From Dehalococcoidia bacterium (GTDB taxonomy: Bacteria; Chloroflexota; Dehalococcoidia; Dehalococcoidales; UBA1222): 21,271 nucleotides of DNA. The notes beneath the pieces were generated by a model. It made no database searches. It saw only the letters and a program-made list of their open reading frames with translations, and was not told the origin of the DNA. Shown here in pieces: positions 1-7,205 of this stretch. A program made the position numbers and the translations under genes. The DNA is taken from positions 1-21,271 of the forward strand of contig WRDV01000008.1 in the NCBI GenBank assembly GCA_009779655.1, given 5' to 3'. How positions within the stretch are numbered: the first letter of the stretch is position 1; each line of letters starts with the position of its first letter.

Positions 1-1
1 A

Positions 2-415
2 ACTATCAGCAGTTTTAACGATCTCACGCTACCCTCTATTAAGATCATAGCTATAGGAGCTAAGGAATCGGTACCGGCCGGAGCATACGCAGAGGAAGCC
101 ATTGATCTGCTTGGTATACGTGCCGGCATTAAGGCAGAGTTCAACTACGGCTCAAGCGTAACCCAGGTATTGCAATGGGTAGAAAATGGCAATGCAGATG
201 TGGGTATAGTGTATTCAACCGATGCTCTCTCCAACGATAAAATTAAGGTGGTGGCTCAAGGGCCGGCAGAAATCAACGCCAATATTGTCTACCCTATAGC
301 CATCATCAAAGAGAGCAAGCATCCCGATGCCGCTCAAAAGTACATAGACTTTCTGTTCAGCAACGAAGCTAAGGCTATTTTTGAAAAATACGGTTTTGTG
401 ATAGCTTCACAGTAA
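2..415 (+). CDS. modA: Molybdate ABC transporter substrate-binding protein, C-terminal part
   Basis: This is the 3' end of a gene cut by the window edge; the frame is open from base 2 to a TAA at 413-415. The translation has the ModA C-terminal lobe pattern: a PAGAYAEEA segment, then SSVTQVLQWVENGNADVGIVYSTDA, seen as short blocks VTQVLQWVE and GNADVGIVYSTDA, and a final stretch with HPDAAQKYIDFLFS. In the family this lobe closes over molybdate or tungstate, and the protein delivers the oxyanion to a ModB/ModC permease. No modB or modC follows: the next gene on the strand is a cation ATPase and the 290 bases between carry an insertion-sequence-like end. Either the permease genes lie upstream or the operon was broken here. 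The family assignment is firm; the N-terminal half is not visible. Confidence 0.9.
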   Translation, partial: TISSFNDLTLPSIKIIAIGAKESVPAGAYAEEAIDLLGIRAGIKAEFNYGSSVTQVLQWVENGNADVGIVYSTDALSNDKIKVVAQGPAEINANIVYPIAIIKESKHPDAAQKYIDFLFSNEAKAIFEKYGFVIASQ

Positions 416-703
416 TACGCGCTTCACATTTTGCAGCTAAAACTTGCGGCACTTGACAGCATAGCCCTTAGATAGCGCCTACGTGAGTTCATGTTAGGAT
501 ATTAACCCAAAACGCATGGTATCGAAACGTTTCGCCGAGGGCATTAGTATTTGCTCCGGCGACTCTATGGCTGATAATGGCGGCTGTACCGAACACATTA
601 CTGGCGCGCTCTCAGCTCGGCTTTCTAGTCGTCCTATCATCAGATTTAGTATATACTTACTCTGGAAATATGCCGTTTCTCTTGCGGCAATTACAGGCTT
701 ATC
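416..703. other. Intergenic region between modA and the ATPase gene
   Basis: These 288 bases hold the IS-end-like repeat at 487-508 and otherwise nothing I can assign. A plus-strand reading frame at 516-707 overlaps the ATPase start by four bases, but its translation is unlike any family I know. No clear ribosome-binding site precedes the ATPase ATG at 704. Confidence 0.5.
487..508. repeat. Insertion-sequence-end-like repeat, copy 1
   Basis: The 22 bases at 487-508 match 10196-10217 with one mismatch (core TGTTAGGATATTAACCC). At the second site the repeat ends an IS5-type transposase remnant read on the minus strand. Here too the minus strand reads GLIS and then TAA across the repeat, the same last four residues as the remnant. 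Upstream of those residues the minus-strand frame stays open to about position 750 but I do not recognise the sequence. I see no second inverted end nearby. It is probably the scar of a related element. Confidence 0.55.
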
Positions 704-3391
704 ATGAATACCGACTTTTACTGCAAAACCGTTGAGCAGGCATTAGGCGAGCTCAAATCGGATATAAACTGCGGGCTGGCGACAGCAGAGGCAAAACAAC
801 GCCTCGTGCAAAACGGTCCGAACCGTCTTCAGGGCACTAGGAGAAAATCCTTGCTATTAAGAATACTCTCGCAGTTTAAGGATTTTCTTGTAATAATTCT
901 GCTTATCGCAGCAATTGTATCCATGTTCTTTGGCAATGGCATAAAAGATGCAATTATCATAATCGGCATACTCATTGTCAACATGATTATCGGCATTACC
1001 CAAGAAAACAGAGCGGACAACGCGCTTAAAGAGCTAAAAAACCTGTCCAACCCCAAGGCAAAAGTAAAAAGAGACGGACAAGTCGAAAAAATTGACTCCG
1101 AAAATGTGGTTCTCGGCGACATCGTTATCTTGGATTCAGGAGATTACATACCGGCGGACCTTAGAATCATAGAGAGCATAAACTTGAAAATAGATGAGTC
1201 CGCCTTAACCGGAGAATCTATGCCGGTTGAAAAGGATGCCCGCACTGTTTTGGAAAACGGCACGGGTTTGGGCGATAGAATAAACGTGGCTTCCATGGGT
1301 ACGGTTGTTACATATGGCCGAGGAAAAGGTGTTGTATACGCAACTGGCATGGAAACTGAGATGGGCAAGATTGCCACGCTTTTAGATAAAACCGCCGAGG
1401 CTAATACCCCGCTACAGGACAAACTAAACTCTCTTGCAAAAACATTGGGCGTCATTTGTATCGTTATATGCGCGTGTATCTTTGGCATCGGACTCCTATA
1501 CGGCATGAATCCTCTTGAACTGCTTATGGTATCTGTTTCCCTTGCAGTGGCAGCCGTCCCTGAGGGAATAGCCATTGTTGCCACAGTCATATTAGCCATT
1601 GGCGTGCAAAAAATGGTCAGGGCCAACGTAATTGTTAAGAAACTAAGAGCAGTCGAGACTCTTGGCAGCACAACCGTCATATGCTCAGATAAAACCGGCA
1701 CCATGACCCAAAATAAAATGACTGTCGTTAAAGTATTTGATACTGCAAATGTCTACGAGGTTACAGGAACCGGTTACAGCGCCGCAGGAGAGATTGTTGC
1801 GAATCACCGGTTAATTACGAAGAATATCCCCCTTATGTCGGAAATCGCAACGCTATGCAACGATTCTATCTATGACAAAGAGAATGCCAAAATCATCGGC
1901 GACCCTACTGAAGCGGCGATGTTAGTATTCGGAGCAAAGCTAGGCATCAATAAGGATCAGTTGAACACGCAGTATGAAAGAGTGCTGGAAATACCTTTTG
2001 ATTCTGACAGAAAACTGATGTCTACCTATAACCTAAAAAACGGCAAGGTTATCATGAACACCAAAGGCGCCTCGGATGCAATAATCAAACGCTCAACAAG
2101 CGTATACCAAGACGGCGAAATCATCGCTATGACAGATGATATAAGGCAACGATTACTCAATCAAAACAGCCTATTTGCGTTGCAGGCGCTACGCGTTTTG
2201 GGATTTGCCTATAAAGAGTATGCGGGTGAAACTTCTATCGATAATGTGGAAGAGAACTTAATCTACGTTGGCATGATGTGCATGATAGATCCGCCGCGCG
2301 ACGAAGTAAAAGAATCTATAGCGCAATGCCATAACGCAGGAATCACTGTCAAAATGATAACCGGCGACCACAAAAATACAGCCGGTGCCATCGCAGAATC
2401 ATTGGGAATTATGGAAATTGGCGACGCAGTCCTTGACGGCAACGATCTGGACAATTTAAACGACGAGCAGCTGAAAAAAAGTGTTAACAGCGTCAATGTA
2501 TTTGCACGAGTATCACCCGAGCATAAAGTACGCATCGTAACCGCTGTCAAAGAAAATAATAATATTGTAGCGATGACAGGAGACGGCGTAAACGATGCTC
2601 CTTCTTTGAAAAAAGCCGACATCGGCATAGCGATGGGCATAGCAGGAACAGATGTTGCAAAAGAAGTGTCCGATATGATTTTGACAGACGATAATTTTGT
2701 CAGCATCGTCAGCGCCATCGAACGAGGACGAATAATTTACGGCAATATCAGAAAGGTCACAGGCTATTTATTGGGCTGCAATATGGGAGAGATTTTAATA
2801 ATACTATTGGCAATCATCGCAGGACTGCCAGTGCCCCTGGTAGCAACGCAACTTCTGTTTGTAAATCTTTTGACAGATGCTTTGCCAGCTTTCGCACTTG
2901 GCATGGAAGACAAAGAACCCGGTGTAATGAATAAACAGCCCAGAGATCCCAAAGAGCCTATAATCAATAAAGAGCTGCGCAGCTCAGTAGCTTTTAGAGC
3001 CATTTTCCTCTGCGCCGGAGTTTTGGGCTCATTTTTATACGGACTCAACCTCCACAGCTATGAAACAGCCGTAAGTATGTGCTTTTTTACACTGGTGGCA
3101 GGCGAACTGCTGTTTACTTATACTTCTAAAACCGACTCTTTTGCCGGTTTCAAACGTAGCCTATTTGCAAATAGGTTTCTAAACATATCTATCGCACTGT
3201 CATTTGTGATTCTAATGGCAGTTATGTATGTTCCGTTTTTAAATGAAATGTTTACAACCACACCGCTGGGTGCTTCTCAAATTGCTATATGTTCAATATT
3301 TATGGCAATGGCAATTTTTGGAAGCGAGCTTGCAAGAAGGTTTTGCAATATAAGTACACCTAAGCCACTATCAGAAACGAGTAGTACTTAA
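704..3391 (+). CDS. P-type calcium-transporting ATPase (P2A/PMR1-SERCA type)
   Basis: An 895-residue cation pump of typical length for P2A ATPases, which export Ca2+ from the cytoplasm at the expense of ATP. Domains run in the usual order: N-terminal cation-ATPase segment (about 1-70), actuator domain with TGES near 168-171, phosphorylation motif DKTGT with acceptor Asp329, nucleotide-binding domain (about 340-560), and the hinge GDGVNDAP at 626-633. The ion-site motifs are P286-E-G-I in the fourth membrane segment and NLLTD (Asn721 to Asp725) in the sixth, the latter as in SERCA-type Ca2+ sites. The C-terminal part carries further membrane helices. Ca2+ is the family expectation; Mn2+ cannot be excluded. 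The ATG at 704 has no strong ribosome-binding site. The gene appears monocistronic, followed by a minus-strand tRNA. Confidence 0.93.
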   Translation: MNTDFYCKTVEQALGELKSDINCGLATAEAKQRLVQNGPNRLQGTRRKSLLLRILSQFKDFLVIILLIAAIVSMFFGNGIKDAIIIIGILIVNMIIGITQENRADNALKELKNLSNPKAKVKRDGQVEKIDSENVVLGDIVILDSGDYIPADLRIIESINLKIDESALTGESMPVEKDARTVLENGTGLGDRINVASMGTVVTYGRGKGVVYATGMETEMGKIATLLDKTAEANTPLQDKLNSLAKTLGVICIVICACIFGIGLLYGMNPLELLMVSVSLAVAAVPEGIAIVATVILAIGVQKMVRANVIVKKLRAVETLGSTTVICSDKTGTMTQNKMTVVKVFDTANVYEVTGTGYSAAGEIVANHRLITKNIPLMSEIATLCNDSIYDKENAKIIGDPTEAAMLVFGAKLGINKDQLNTQYERVLEIPFDSDRKLMSTYNLKNGKVIMNTKGASDAIIKRSTSVYQDGEIIAMTDDIRQRLLNQNSLFALQALRVLGFAYKEYAGETSIDNVEENLIYVGMMCMIDPPRDEVKESIAQCHNAGITVKMITGDHKNTAGAIAESLGIMEIGDAVLDGNDLDNLNDEQLKKSVNSVNVFARVSPEHKVRIVTAVKENNNIVAMTGDGVNDAPSLKKADIGIAMGIAGTDVAKEVSDMILTDDNFVSIVSAIERGRIIYGNIRKVTGYLLGCNMGEILIILLAIIAGLPVPLVATQLLFVNLLTDALPAFALGMEDKEPGVMNKQPRDPKEPIINKELRSSVAFRAIFLCAGVLGSFLYGLNLHSYETAVSMCFFTLVAGELLFTYTSKTDSFAGFKRSLFANRFLNISIALSFVILMAVMYVPFLNEMFTTTPLGASQIAICSIFMAMAIFGSELARRFCNISTPKPLSETSST

Positions 3392-3508
3392 GATACTTGC
3401 GGTCAAGCTGAAAGGCAGGAATATGCTATGAAAACAGCCATGGAACAGTGCGAAGTGTGGACTGACGAACCCGCATAGCCCTAATTATAGTTCTTTTGTG
3501 GAAAACAT

Positions 3509-3585
3509 TGGTGGGCGGTATAGGACTCGAACCTATGACCCTCTGCGTGTAAAGCAGATGCTCTAACCAACTGAGCTAACCGCCC
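3509..3585 (-). tRNA. tRNA-Val(UAC)
   Basis: The minus strand folds as a complete cloverleaf: acceptor GGGCGGT pairing with ACCGCCC, anticodon stem TCTGC/GCAGA around loop TTTACAC, so the anticodon is TAC (valine). The T-loop is TTCGAGT. The 3' CCA is encoded (3509-3511). It stands alone between the ATPase and the HEAT-like gene. Confidence 0.95.
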
Positions 3586-3597
3586 AAAATCGCGCCC

Positions 3598-3627
3598 ATT
3601 TTATCTCTTTTCGTAACCATCTGTAAA
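3598..3627 (-). promoter_or_regulatory. Probable promoter of tRNA-Val
   Basis: On the minus strand TTTACA (3622-3627) is followed 18 bases on by TAAAAT (3598-3603), about a dozen bases before the mature tRNA 5' end. Confidence 0.6.
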
Positions 3628-3663
3628 ATCGACTAAAAAACTAGTATGGGAGGGCCTCTCTAA

Positions 3664-4278
3664 TTGATTGAGTTTTTGGCATGTAAGCTCGGGCGCAATG
3701 ATGAAATTCCCAATATTGAACTTGCGGAAAAACTAGCCGGCGACGAAGATAAACAGGGAATTTGTGAGATTGCTGAGGGATTAAGCTCCGGCAATCATAC
3801 TATAGTCAATGATTGCATCAAGGTACTGTATGAGATTGGACAGCGTAAACCAGCGTTAATCGCCGATTTTGCGGACAGTTTTATTACAGCGCTGTCCGGT
3901 AAGAATAATCGGATTGTTTGGGGAAGTATGACAGCCCTAGCTTTTATCACCTCTATTAACCCCGCACCAATATTTAATCGACTGTCTGAAATCGTTACAG
4001 CATACAAATCAGGTAGTGTTATAACCATTGATAACAGCATCAGCGTCTTTGCCCAGCTTTGCAAAGCCTCACACGAATATCAAGCAATCGTTTTCCCTCT
4101 TTTGCTTAATCATCTTGCAAACTGCAGAGCAAAAGAAATTCCTCAGCACGCCGAACGAATAGTGATCTGCATTGACTTAGACAATAAAGATGCTTTTCTG
4201 AACGCTTTGGAGTCCAGAGCAAAAGAGCTTTCTGTATCACAATATAGCAGAATTATGAAACTCAAAAAGAAATTATAA
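3664..4278 (+). CDS. HEAT-like repeat protein of unknown function
   Basis: A 204-residue soluble protein. The start is a TTG at 3664, chosen because GGGAGGG (3648-3654) lies nine bases upstream and no in-frame ATG occurs for the first hundred residues. The sequence reads as consecutive amphipathic helix pairs: residues about 30-60, 62-100, 105-140 and 145-185, with blocks such as GICEIAEGLSSGN and IVWGSMTALAFI that resemble HEAT or armadillo-type repeats. Such proteins normally act as binding scaffolds; no catalytic motif, signal peptide or membrane segment is visible. It converges on mnmA, with 37 bases between the stops. I do not recognise a specific family, so function is open. Confidence 0.75.
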   Translation: MIEFLACKLGRNDEIPNIELAEKLAGDEDKQGICEIAEGLSSGNHTIVNDCIKVLYEIGQRKPALIADFADSFITALSGKNNRIVWGSMTALAFITSINPAPIFNRLSEIVTAYKSGSVITIDNSISVFAQLCKASHEYQAIVFPLLLNHLANCRAKEIPQHAERIVICIDLDNKDAFLNALESRAKELSVSQYSRIMKLKKKL

Positions 4279-4279
4279 A

Positions 4280-4295
4280 GGCGCTATTCTGCGCC
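4280..4295. terminator. Small hairpin between convergent genes
   Basis: GGCGC (4280-4284) and GCGCC (4291-4295) form a 5-bp stem just after the HEAT-like gene stop. There is no T-run, so a terminator role is uncertain. Confidence 0.3.
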
Positions 4296-4315
4296 GCAAT
4301 ATCTCTATTAAGCCG

Positions 4316-5395
4316 CTATGGCACATTGTCAATTATACCGGCGCCTAACACCACGTTGCCCTGATAGAAAACCGCGGCTTGTCCGGGGGTTATACACTTT
4401 TGTGGTATATCAAATATAACTCGCGCGCCATCGCCCGACAGCTCAATCGTCGCCGGTGCCGACTCAGCCTTAGAGCGTATTTTAACCTCAGCGCGTATCG
4501 TTCCTGATGGGTTCCCAACAGCAATCCAGTTCAAACTGCGCGCAAAAAACTCACGCCTCAACAGATCCGTCTCACTGCCAACCACAATCGTATTCGTTTC
4601 CGGCATAATTTTGATAACATACATCTTTTCACGCGCGGATATATTCAATCCTTTGTGCTGACCAATAGTGTAACGCTCTATGCCGTCGTGCATACCAAGA
4701 CGGCGACCATTTATGCCCACAACCTGACCGGACGATCCAACATCATGTAAAAGGCTTTGGTACCCACCAGAAACGAAATCCTGGCTTTCAGGCTTGTCCG
4801 CTACAGGCAACCCCATCTCGGCCGCCAGATGGCGCACCTGCGGCTTGCTGTAAAGTCCCAAAGGAAAGACCGCCCTTCCAAGTTGCTCCTGATTTAGAAA
4901 ACTCAAAAAATAGGACTGGTCTTTGTGTGCATCCACTCCCTTCTTCAGCAGGTATCGGCCTTCAAGTGCATCATATTCAACCTGAGCATAATGCCCGGTG
5001 GCAATACGCTCGAATTGCGCCCCCGCCTTTTTTGCAGCTTCCAACAATGCTCCAAACTTGATGCGAGAATTGCAATATATGCACGGGTTAGGAGTACGTC
5101 CACGGCTATAGCCAGACGTAACTTGGGCTAATACTTCTCTTTCGTATTCACGGCACAAGTTAATTGTATAAAACGGGATGTCCAAATGACACGCTATCTG
5201 ACGCGCATCATTAATACCTTTGTCATTGCCGGCGCCGTAGCAACCGCGGCGAGCTTTCTTATCCGGCACGGCTGACTCACAGGAACAAATCTGCATGGCA
5301 GCGCCTATCAATTCATGTCCCGATCGTTTAAGCAATGAGGCCGCGCATGCCGAGTCCACGCCGCCACTGAGAGCTACCAGTATCTTTTTCGTCAT
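4316..5395 (-). CDS. mnmA: tRNA-specific 2-thiouridylase MnmA, variant active site
   Basis: MnmA makes the 2-thio group of uridine 34 in tRNAs for Glu, Gln and Lys. The start is put at the ATG at 5395 (359 residues) because GGAG lies eight bases upstream; a TTG at 5422 would add nine residues. The ATP-pyrophosphatase loop SGGVDS is at residues 10-15. The tRNA/thiolation segment TPNPCIYCN carries Cys105 and Cys108; Cys108 matches the catalytic Cys of E. coli MnmA. The second conserved cysteine, expected in the KPESQ-x-x-C block, is Val208 (KPESQDFVSGG). Extra cysteines Cys37, Cys39 and Cys52 sit near the N terminus, in a region where some MnmA relatives carry a paired-cysteine motif. The C-terminal beta-barrel is complete. 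An Fe-S-type or otherwise altered mechanism is inference. Family assignment is firm. Confidence 0.93.
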   Translation of the reverse strand: MTKKILVALSGGVDSACAASLLKRSGHELIGAAMQICSCESAVPDKKARRGCYGAGNDKGINDARQIACHLDIPFYTINLCREYEREVLAQVTSGYSRGRTPNPCIYCNSRIKFGALLEAAKKAGAQFERIATGHYAQVEYDALEGRYLLKKGVDAHKDQSYFLSFLNQEQLGRAVFPLGLYSKPQVRHLAAEMGLPVADKPESQDFVSGGYQSLLHDVGSSGQVVGINGRRLGMHDGIERYTIGQHKGLNISAREKMYVIKIMPETNTIVVGSETDLLRREFFARSLNWIAVGNPSGTIRAEVKIRSKAESAPATIELSGDGARVIFDIPQKCITPGQAAVFYQGNVVLGAGIIDNVP

Positions 5396-5412
5396 ACATA
5401 TGCTCCTGCCAA

Positions 5413-5421
5413 ATGATAGCA
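5413..5421 (-). promoter_or_regulatory. Extended -10 element before mnmA
   Basis: The minus strand reads TGCTATCAT (TATCAT at 5413-5418), an extended -10 element. Transcription would start a few bases before the GGAG ribosome-binding site of mnmA. Confidence 0.45.
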
Positions 5422-5493
5422 AATGGCATGAAATTTCTGAAGCAAGCGAAACAAGCTTAGGCTGATCAATGGAGAGGATGTGTCAGAAAATAG

Positions 5494-5571
5494 TGGCGCG
5501 CTTGGTGGGGCTCGAACCCACGACCTCAGCCTTCGCAGGGCTGCGCTCTAATCCAACTGAGCTACAAGCGC
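5494..5571 (-). tRNA. tRNA-Arg(GCG)
   Basis: A full cloverleaf on the minus strand: acceptor GCGCTTG/CAAGCGC, anticodon stem CAGCC/GGCTG enclosing loop CTGCGAA, hence anticodon GCG, reading CGC/CGU arginine codons. T-arm GTGGG/CCCAC with loop TTCGAGC. CCA is encoded at 5494-5496. Most bacteria read these codons with an ACG tRNA that TadA edits to inosine, so a genomically encoded G34 is notable. It lies 18 bases downstream of tRNA-Leu and is probably cotranscribed. Confidence 0.93.
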
Positions 5572-5580
5572 TTATTAGCT

Positions 5581-5598
5581 TGGTGCCGATGGTGCCGA
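5581..5598 (-). repeat. Nine-base tandem duplication of the tRNA-Leu 3' end
   Basis: The plus strand carries TGGTGCCGA twice in a row (5581-5589 and 5590-5598). On the minus strand the tRNA therefore ends TCGGCACCA followed at once by a second TCGGCACCA. Confidence 0.85.
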
Positions 5599-5675
5599 AG
5601 GAGAGATTTGAACTCTCATACCCTTTCGAGTACTACGCCCTGAACGTAGCGCGTCTGCCATTCCGCCACTTCGGC
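5590..5675 (-). tRNA. tRNA-Leu(CAG)
   Basis: An 86-nt class II tRNA with long variable arm on the minus strand: acceptor GCCGAAG/CTTCGGC, anticodon stem CTACG/CGTAG around loop TTCAGGG, anticodon CAG. CCA is encoded (5590-5592). Directly after it, 5581-5589 repeats the last nine bases of the gene. Confidence 0.93.
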
Positions 5676-5687
5676 AACAACTGTAAA

Positions 5688-5716
5688 ATTATAATGGCGC
5701 AGCCTAGCAGTGTCAA
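5688..5716 (-). promoter_or_regulatory. Consensus sigma-70 promoter of the tRNA-Leu/tRNA-Arg pair
   Basis: On the minus strand TTGACA (5711-5716), exactly 17 bases, then TATAAT (5688-5693): both hexamers are perfect. Transcription should begin near 5681, six bases before the mature tRNA-Leu. Confidence 0.9.
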
Positions 5717-5782
5717 CGATATAAAAGATTAAAAATGACGCGACACGCAGTTTTTGGCTTGTCTCAAAACTACCGATATGGT

Positions 5783-5811
5783 TTGACGAAGACTGAGTCG
5801 TAACATAGAAT
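5783..5811 (+). promoter_or_regulatory. Promoter of the FmdB-like gene
   Basis: TTGACG (5783-5788), 17 bases, TAGAAT (5806-5811). The predicted transcript starts near 5818, leaving a leader of only about nine bases (GGGAAAGCA) before the ATG at 5827. Confidence 0.8.
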
Positions 5812-5826
5812 ATCAATGGGAAAGCA

Positions 5827-6060
5827 ATGCCGATTTACGAATATAACTGCCCTGTCTGCCACTTGAAATTCGATATGCTACGTCGCATGAGCCAATCGGA
5901 TGAAAAAGCCGATTGTCCAAAATGCGGTCATCAGTCAGGGCGCGCCGTCTCGTTATTCTCCTGTTTTGCCAAGGATGATGCCGGTTTTACCGCGCCTGTC
6001 GGCGGCAATTCCTGCAGCGGATGCCAATCTTCCTCCTGCGATTCCTGCGGCGCAGGCTAG
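5827..6060 (+). CDS. FmdB-family zinc-ribbon protein
   Basis: A 77-residue protein beginning MPIYEYNC, the classical FmdB start. Two CxxC pairs (Cys8/Cys11 in CPVC and Cys30/Cys33 in CPKC) form the expected zinc ribbon. A cysteine- and serine-rich tail (CSGCQSSSCDSC) follows, as is common in the family. FmdB proteins were first proposed as regulators of formamidase and amidase genes, but most members have no proven role. The GGGAAAG before the ATG is the probable ribosome-binding site. It has its own promoter. The next plus-strand ATG follows at 6071 behind a strong ribosome-binding site but opens only ten codons. Confidence 0.85.
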   Translation: MPIYEYNCPVCHLKFDMLRRMSQSDEKADCPKCGHQSGRAVSLFSCFAKDDAGFTAPVGGNSCSGCQSSSCDSCGAG

Positions 6061-6070
6061 GAGGATATAA

Positions 6071-6179
6071 ATGCCCGATCCGATAGACCGCCGTTACCTA
6101 TGACGAATCCATTGAATGTCTTGCGCGCGTGCTGCAAAAAACATCTTTAAAAAAACGGGGGAGCACGCAGCATACATAA
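6071..6179 (+). pseudogene. Possible frameshifted short ORF after the zinc-ribbon gene
   Basis: AGGAGG (6059-6064), overlapping the stop of the preceding gene, lies six bases before an ATG at 6071, an almost ideal initiation site. The frame stops after ten codons (6101-6103), but the frame shifted by one base continues from 6099 for 26 codons (starting YDESIECLARVLQKT) to 6177-6179. Read together this would be a peptide of about 36 residues coupled to the zinc-ribbon gene. I do not recognise it. It may be a decayed gene, a sequencing indel or a regulatory short ORF. Confidence 0.25.
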
Positions 6180-6256
6180 GGCTAGATAAATTACACGCCG
6201 CTAATTAAGGCGTCACCGCATCCTGATTCTTTACCTCTCCTTTACCATCGGACAGC

Positions 6257-6262
6257 TATAAT
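6257..6262 (+). promoter_or_regulatory. -10 element before the 37-residue gene
   Basis: A perfect TATAAT stands 42 bases before the small-gene ATG. I see no good -35 hexamer at 16-18 bases. The 244-base stretch from 6061 otherwise holds the short ORF at 6071 and a 7-bp inverted repeat (GCGTGCT at about 6127, AGCACGC at about 6162). Confidence 0.5.
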
Positions 6263-6304
6263 AGCGTCGTAATTGCGATGTAGTTCAGACGAAGGAGGTG
6301 AAAA

Positions 6305-6418
6305 ATGAACAAGGTACGACACAGCGGTTTGAGCAATGTCCTGTTTAAACTGAAATGGCTATTCTGGTCTTCGGAGCGACGCTATGCCTATCTTTGGAAT
6401 AAGACATGCAGCAGATAG
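6305..6418 (+). CDS. Small basic, aromatic-rich protein (37 residues)
   Basis: The ATG at 6305 follows AAGGAGGTG (6292-6300), the strongest ribosome-binding site in the window, with a TATAAT further upstream and a strong rho-independent terminator 26 bases after the stop. It is therefore a complete one-gene transcription unit. The protein is 37 residues, basic (Lys/Arg throughout) and aromatic: its middle reads LFKLKWLFWSSERRYAYLW. It could form one amphipathic or membrane-associated helix around residues 11-22; there is no signal peptide or CxxC pair. I do not recognise a family and propose no function. The surrounding signals argue that it is really expressed. Confidence 0.7.
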   Translation: MNKVRHSGLSNVLFKLKWLFWSSERRYAYLWNKTCSR

Positions 6419-6443
6419 CAGCTCTCCTCAAGCACAACTGATG

Positions 6444-6486
6444 CCGATGCCAACTTTACTCTCTTGTAACTTGGCATCGGTTTTTT
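6444..6486 (+). terminator. Rho-independent terminator of the 37-residue gene
   Basis: A perfect 10-bp stem, CCGATGCCAA (6444-6453) with TTGGCATCGG (6471-6480), is followed directly by six T residues (6481-6486). Confidence 0.9.
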
Positions 6487-6494
6487 ATAGCGCC

Positions 6495-7205
6495 TCAAAT
6501 TAATTCTTTGGCGCATTCACGGCGATGAGTATAGCTCAATACTAGCCAACCAATTCCTGCAACCAGCGCCCCCAACGCCATACCTGTCAGCCAAACCAGC
6601 AGCGCAACGTCAGACCAAAAACCGTCTGGAAACATCATTACCATATGATTATCATGCGAAAACGACCAATTGCCCTGCGGGAAGAATATCTCGTGAAATT
6701 TGACAAAAAACATATCAAAGCTCGCGACTGCAATTAAACCTATAACCGACAATATCCCAAGCGCCAACAAACCTCCGCGCCAGACGCCTAGTGCTACCTC
6801 AGCAATAACTCCTTGCCGACTCCATATCCACAGACACACCATATACAAAATGACATACGCAGTAGCGGCTAGACAAATATAATAATCCAGCCACAGCAAC
6901 CCCTTGACATCTTTCATGTGTTCCTTCTCGGCCTGGCTATAAAGTGATCCGACATATCCGTCTTCATAGGCCACACTGATATCAAAATACTCCTGATGTG
7001 TGTTATTAAAATAAGCAATCAGCTCCCGCGCGGTATATTTCAACTCAGGCTCAGAAATCCCCAATTCAGCGGCTACGTCGTATTTGGCAAAACCGAAGGT
7101 ATAAATCCAAAGAGTGTTAAAAGCCACGCCTATCGTGCCAGAAAGTAGTATCAAAAATATGCACAGCGCAAGCAGCCAGCGCAAGAAAATATTTATCACT
7201 TTCAC
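6495..7205 (-). CDS. TIGR01906/DUF1461-family integral membrane protein
   Basis: A 236-residue protein with four predicted membrane helices (about 8-32, 105-127, 142-166 and 200-224). Between helices 1 and 2 is an extracytoplasmic segment ending EKEHMKDVKGLL, and between helices 3 and 4 the block FHEIFFPQGNWSF then MMFPDGFW; these two blocks are the hallmarks I associate with the TIGR01906/DUF1461 family. The function of the family is unknown. The start is GTG at 7205 with no ribosome-binding site: a TAGAAT -10 element (7212-7217) lies only six bases before it, so the mRNA is probably leaderless. The gene is divergent from the YkgJ-like gene, sharing a 46-base promoter region. Confidence 0.8.
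   Translation of the reverse strand: MKVINIFLRWLLALCIFLILLSGTIGVAFNTLWIYTFGFAKYDVAAELGISEPELKYTARELIAYFNNTHQEYFDISVAYEDGYVGSLYSQAEKEHMKDVKGLLWLDYYICLAATAYVILYMVCLWIWSRQGVIAEVALGVWRGGLLALGILSVIGLIAVASFDMFFVKFHEIFFPQGNWSFSHDNHMVMMFPDGFWSDVALLVWLTGMALGALVAGIGWLVLSYTHRRECAKELI

Noticed and set aside
516..707. 63-codon plus-strand ORF overlapping the ATPase start
   Set aside because: Its composition is unlike a real protein, no ribosome-binding site precedes it, and it covers the IS-scar region; the overlap with the ATPase ATG looks accidental.
3428..3478. 16-codon ORF with an upstream GGAA after the ATPase gene
   Set aside because: Too short to judge, no terminator or promoter signals around it.
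5469..5816. ORFs on both strands across the tRNA-Arg/tRNA-Leu pair
   Set aside because: They run through the tRNA genes and the tRNA promoter; their translations are shadows of tRNA sequence.
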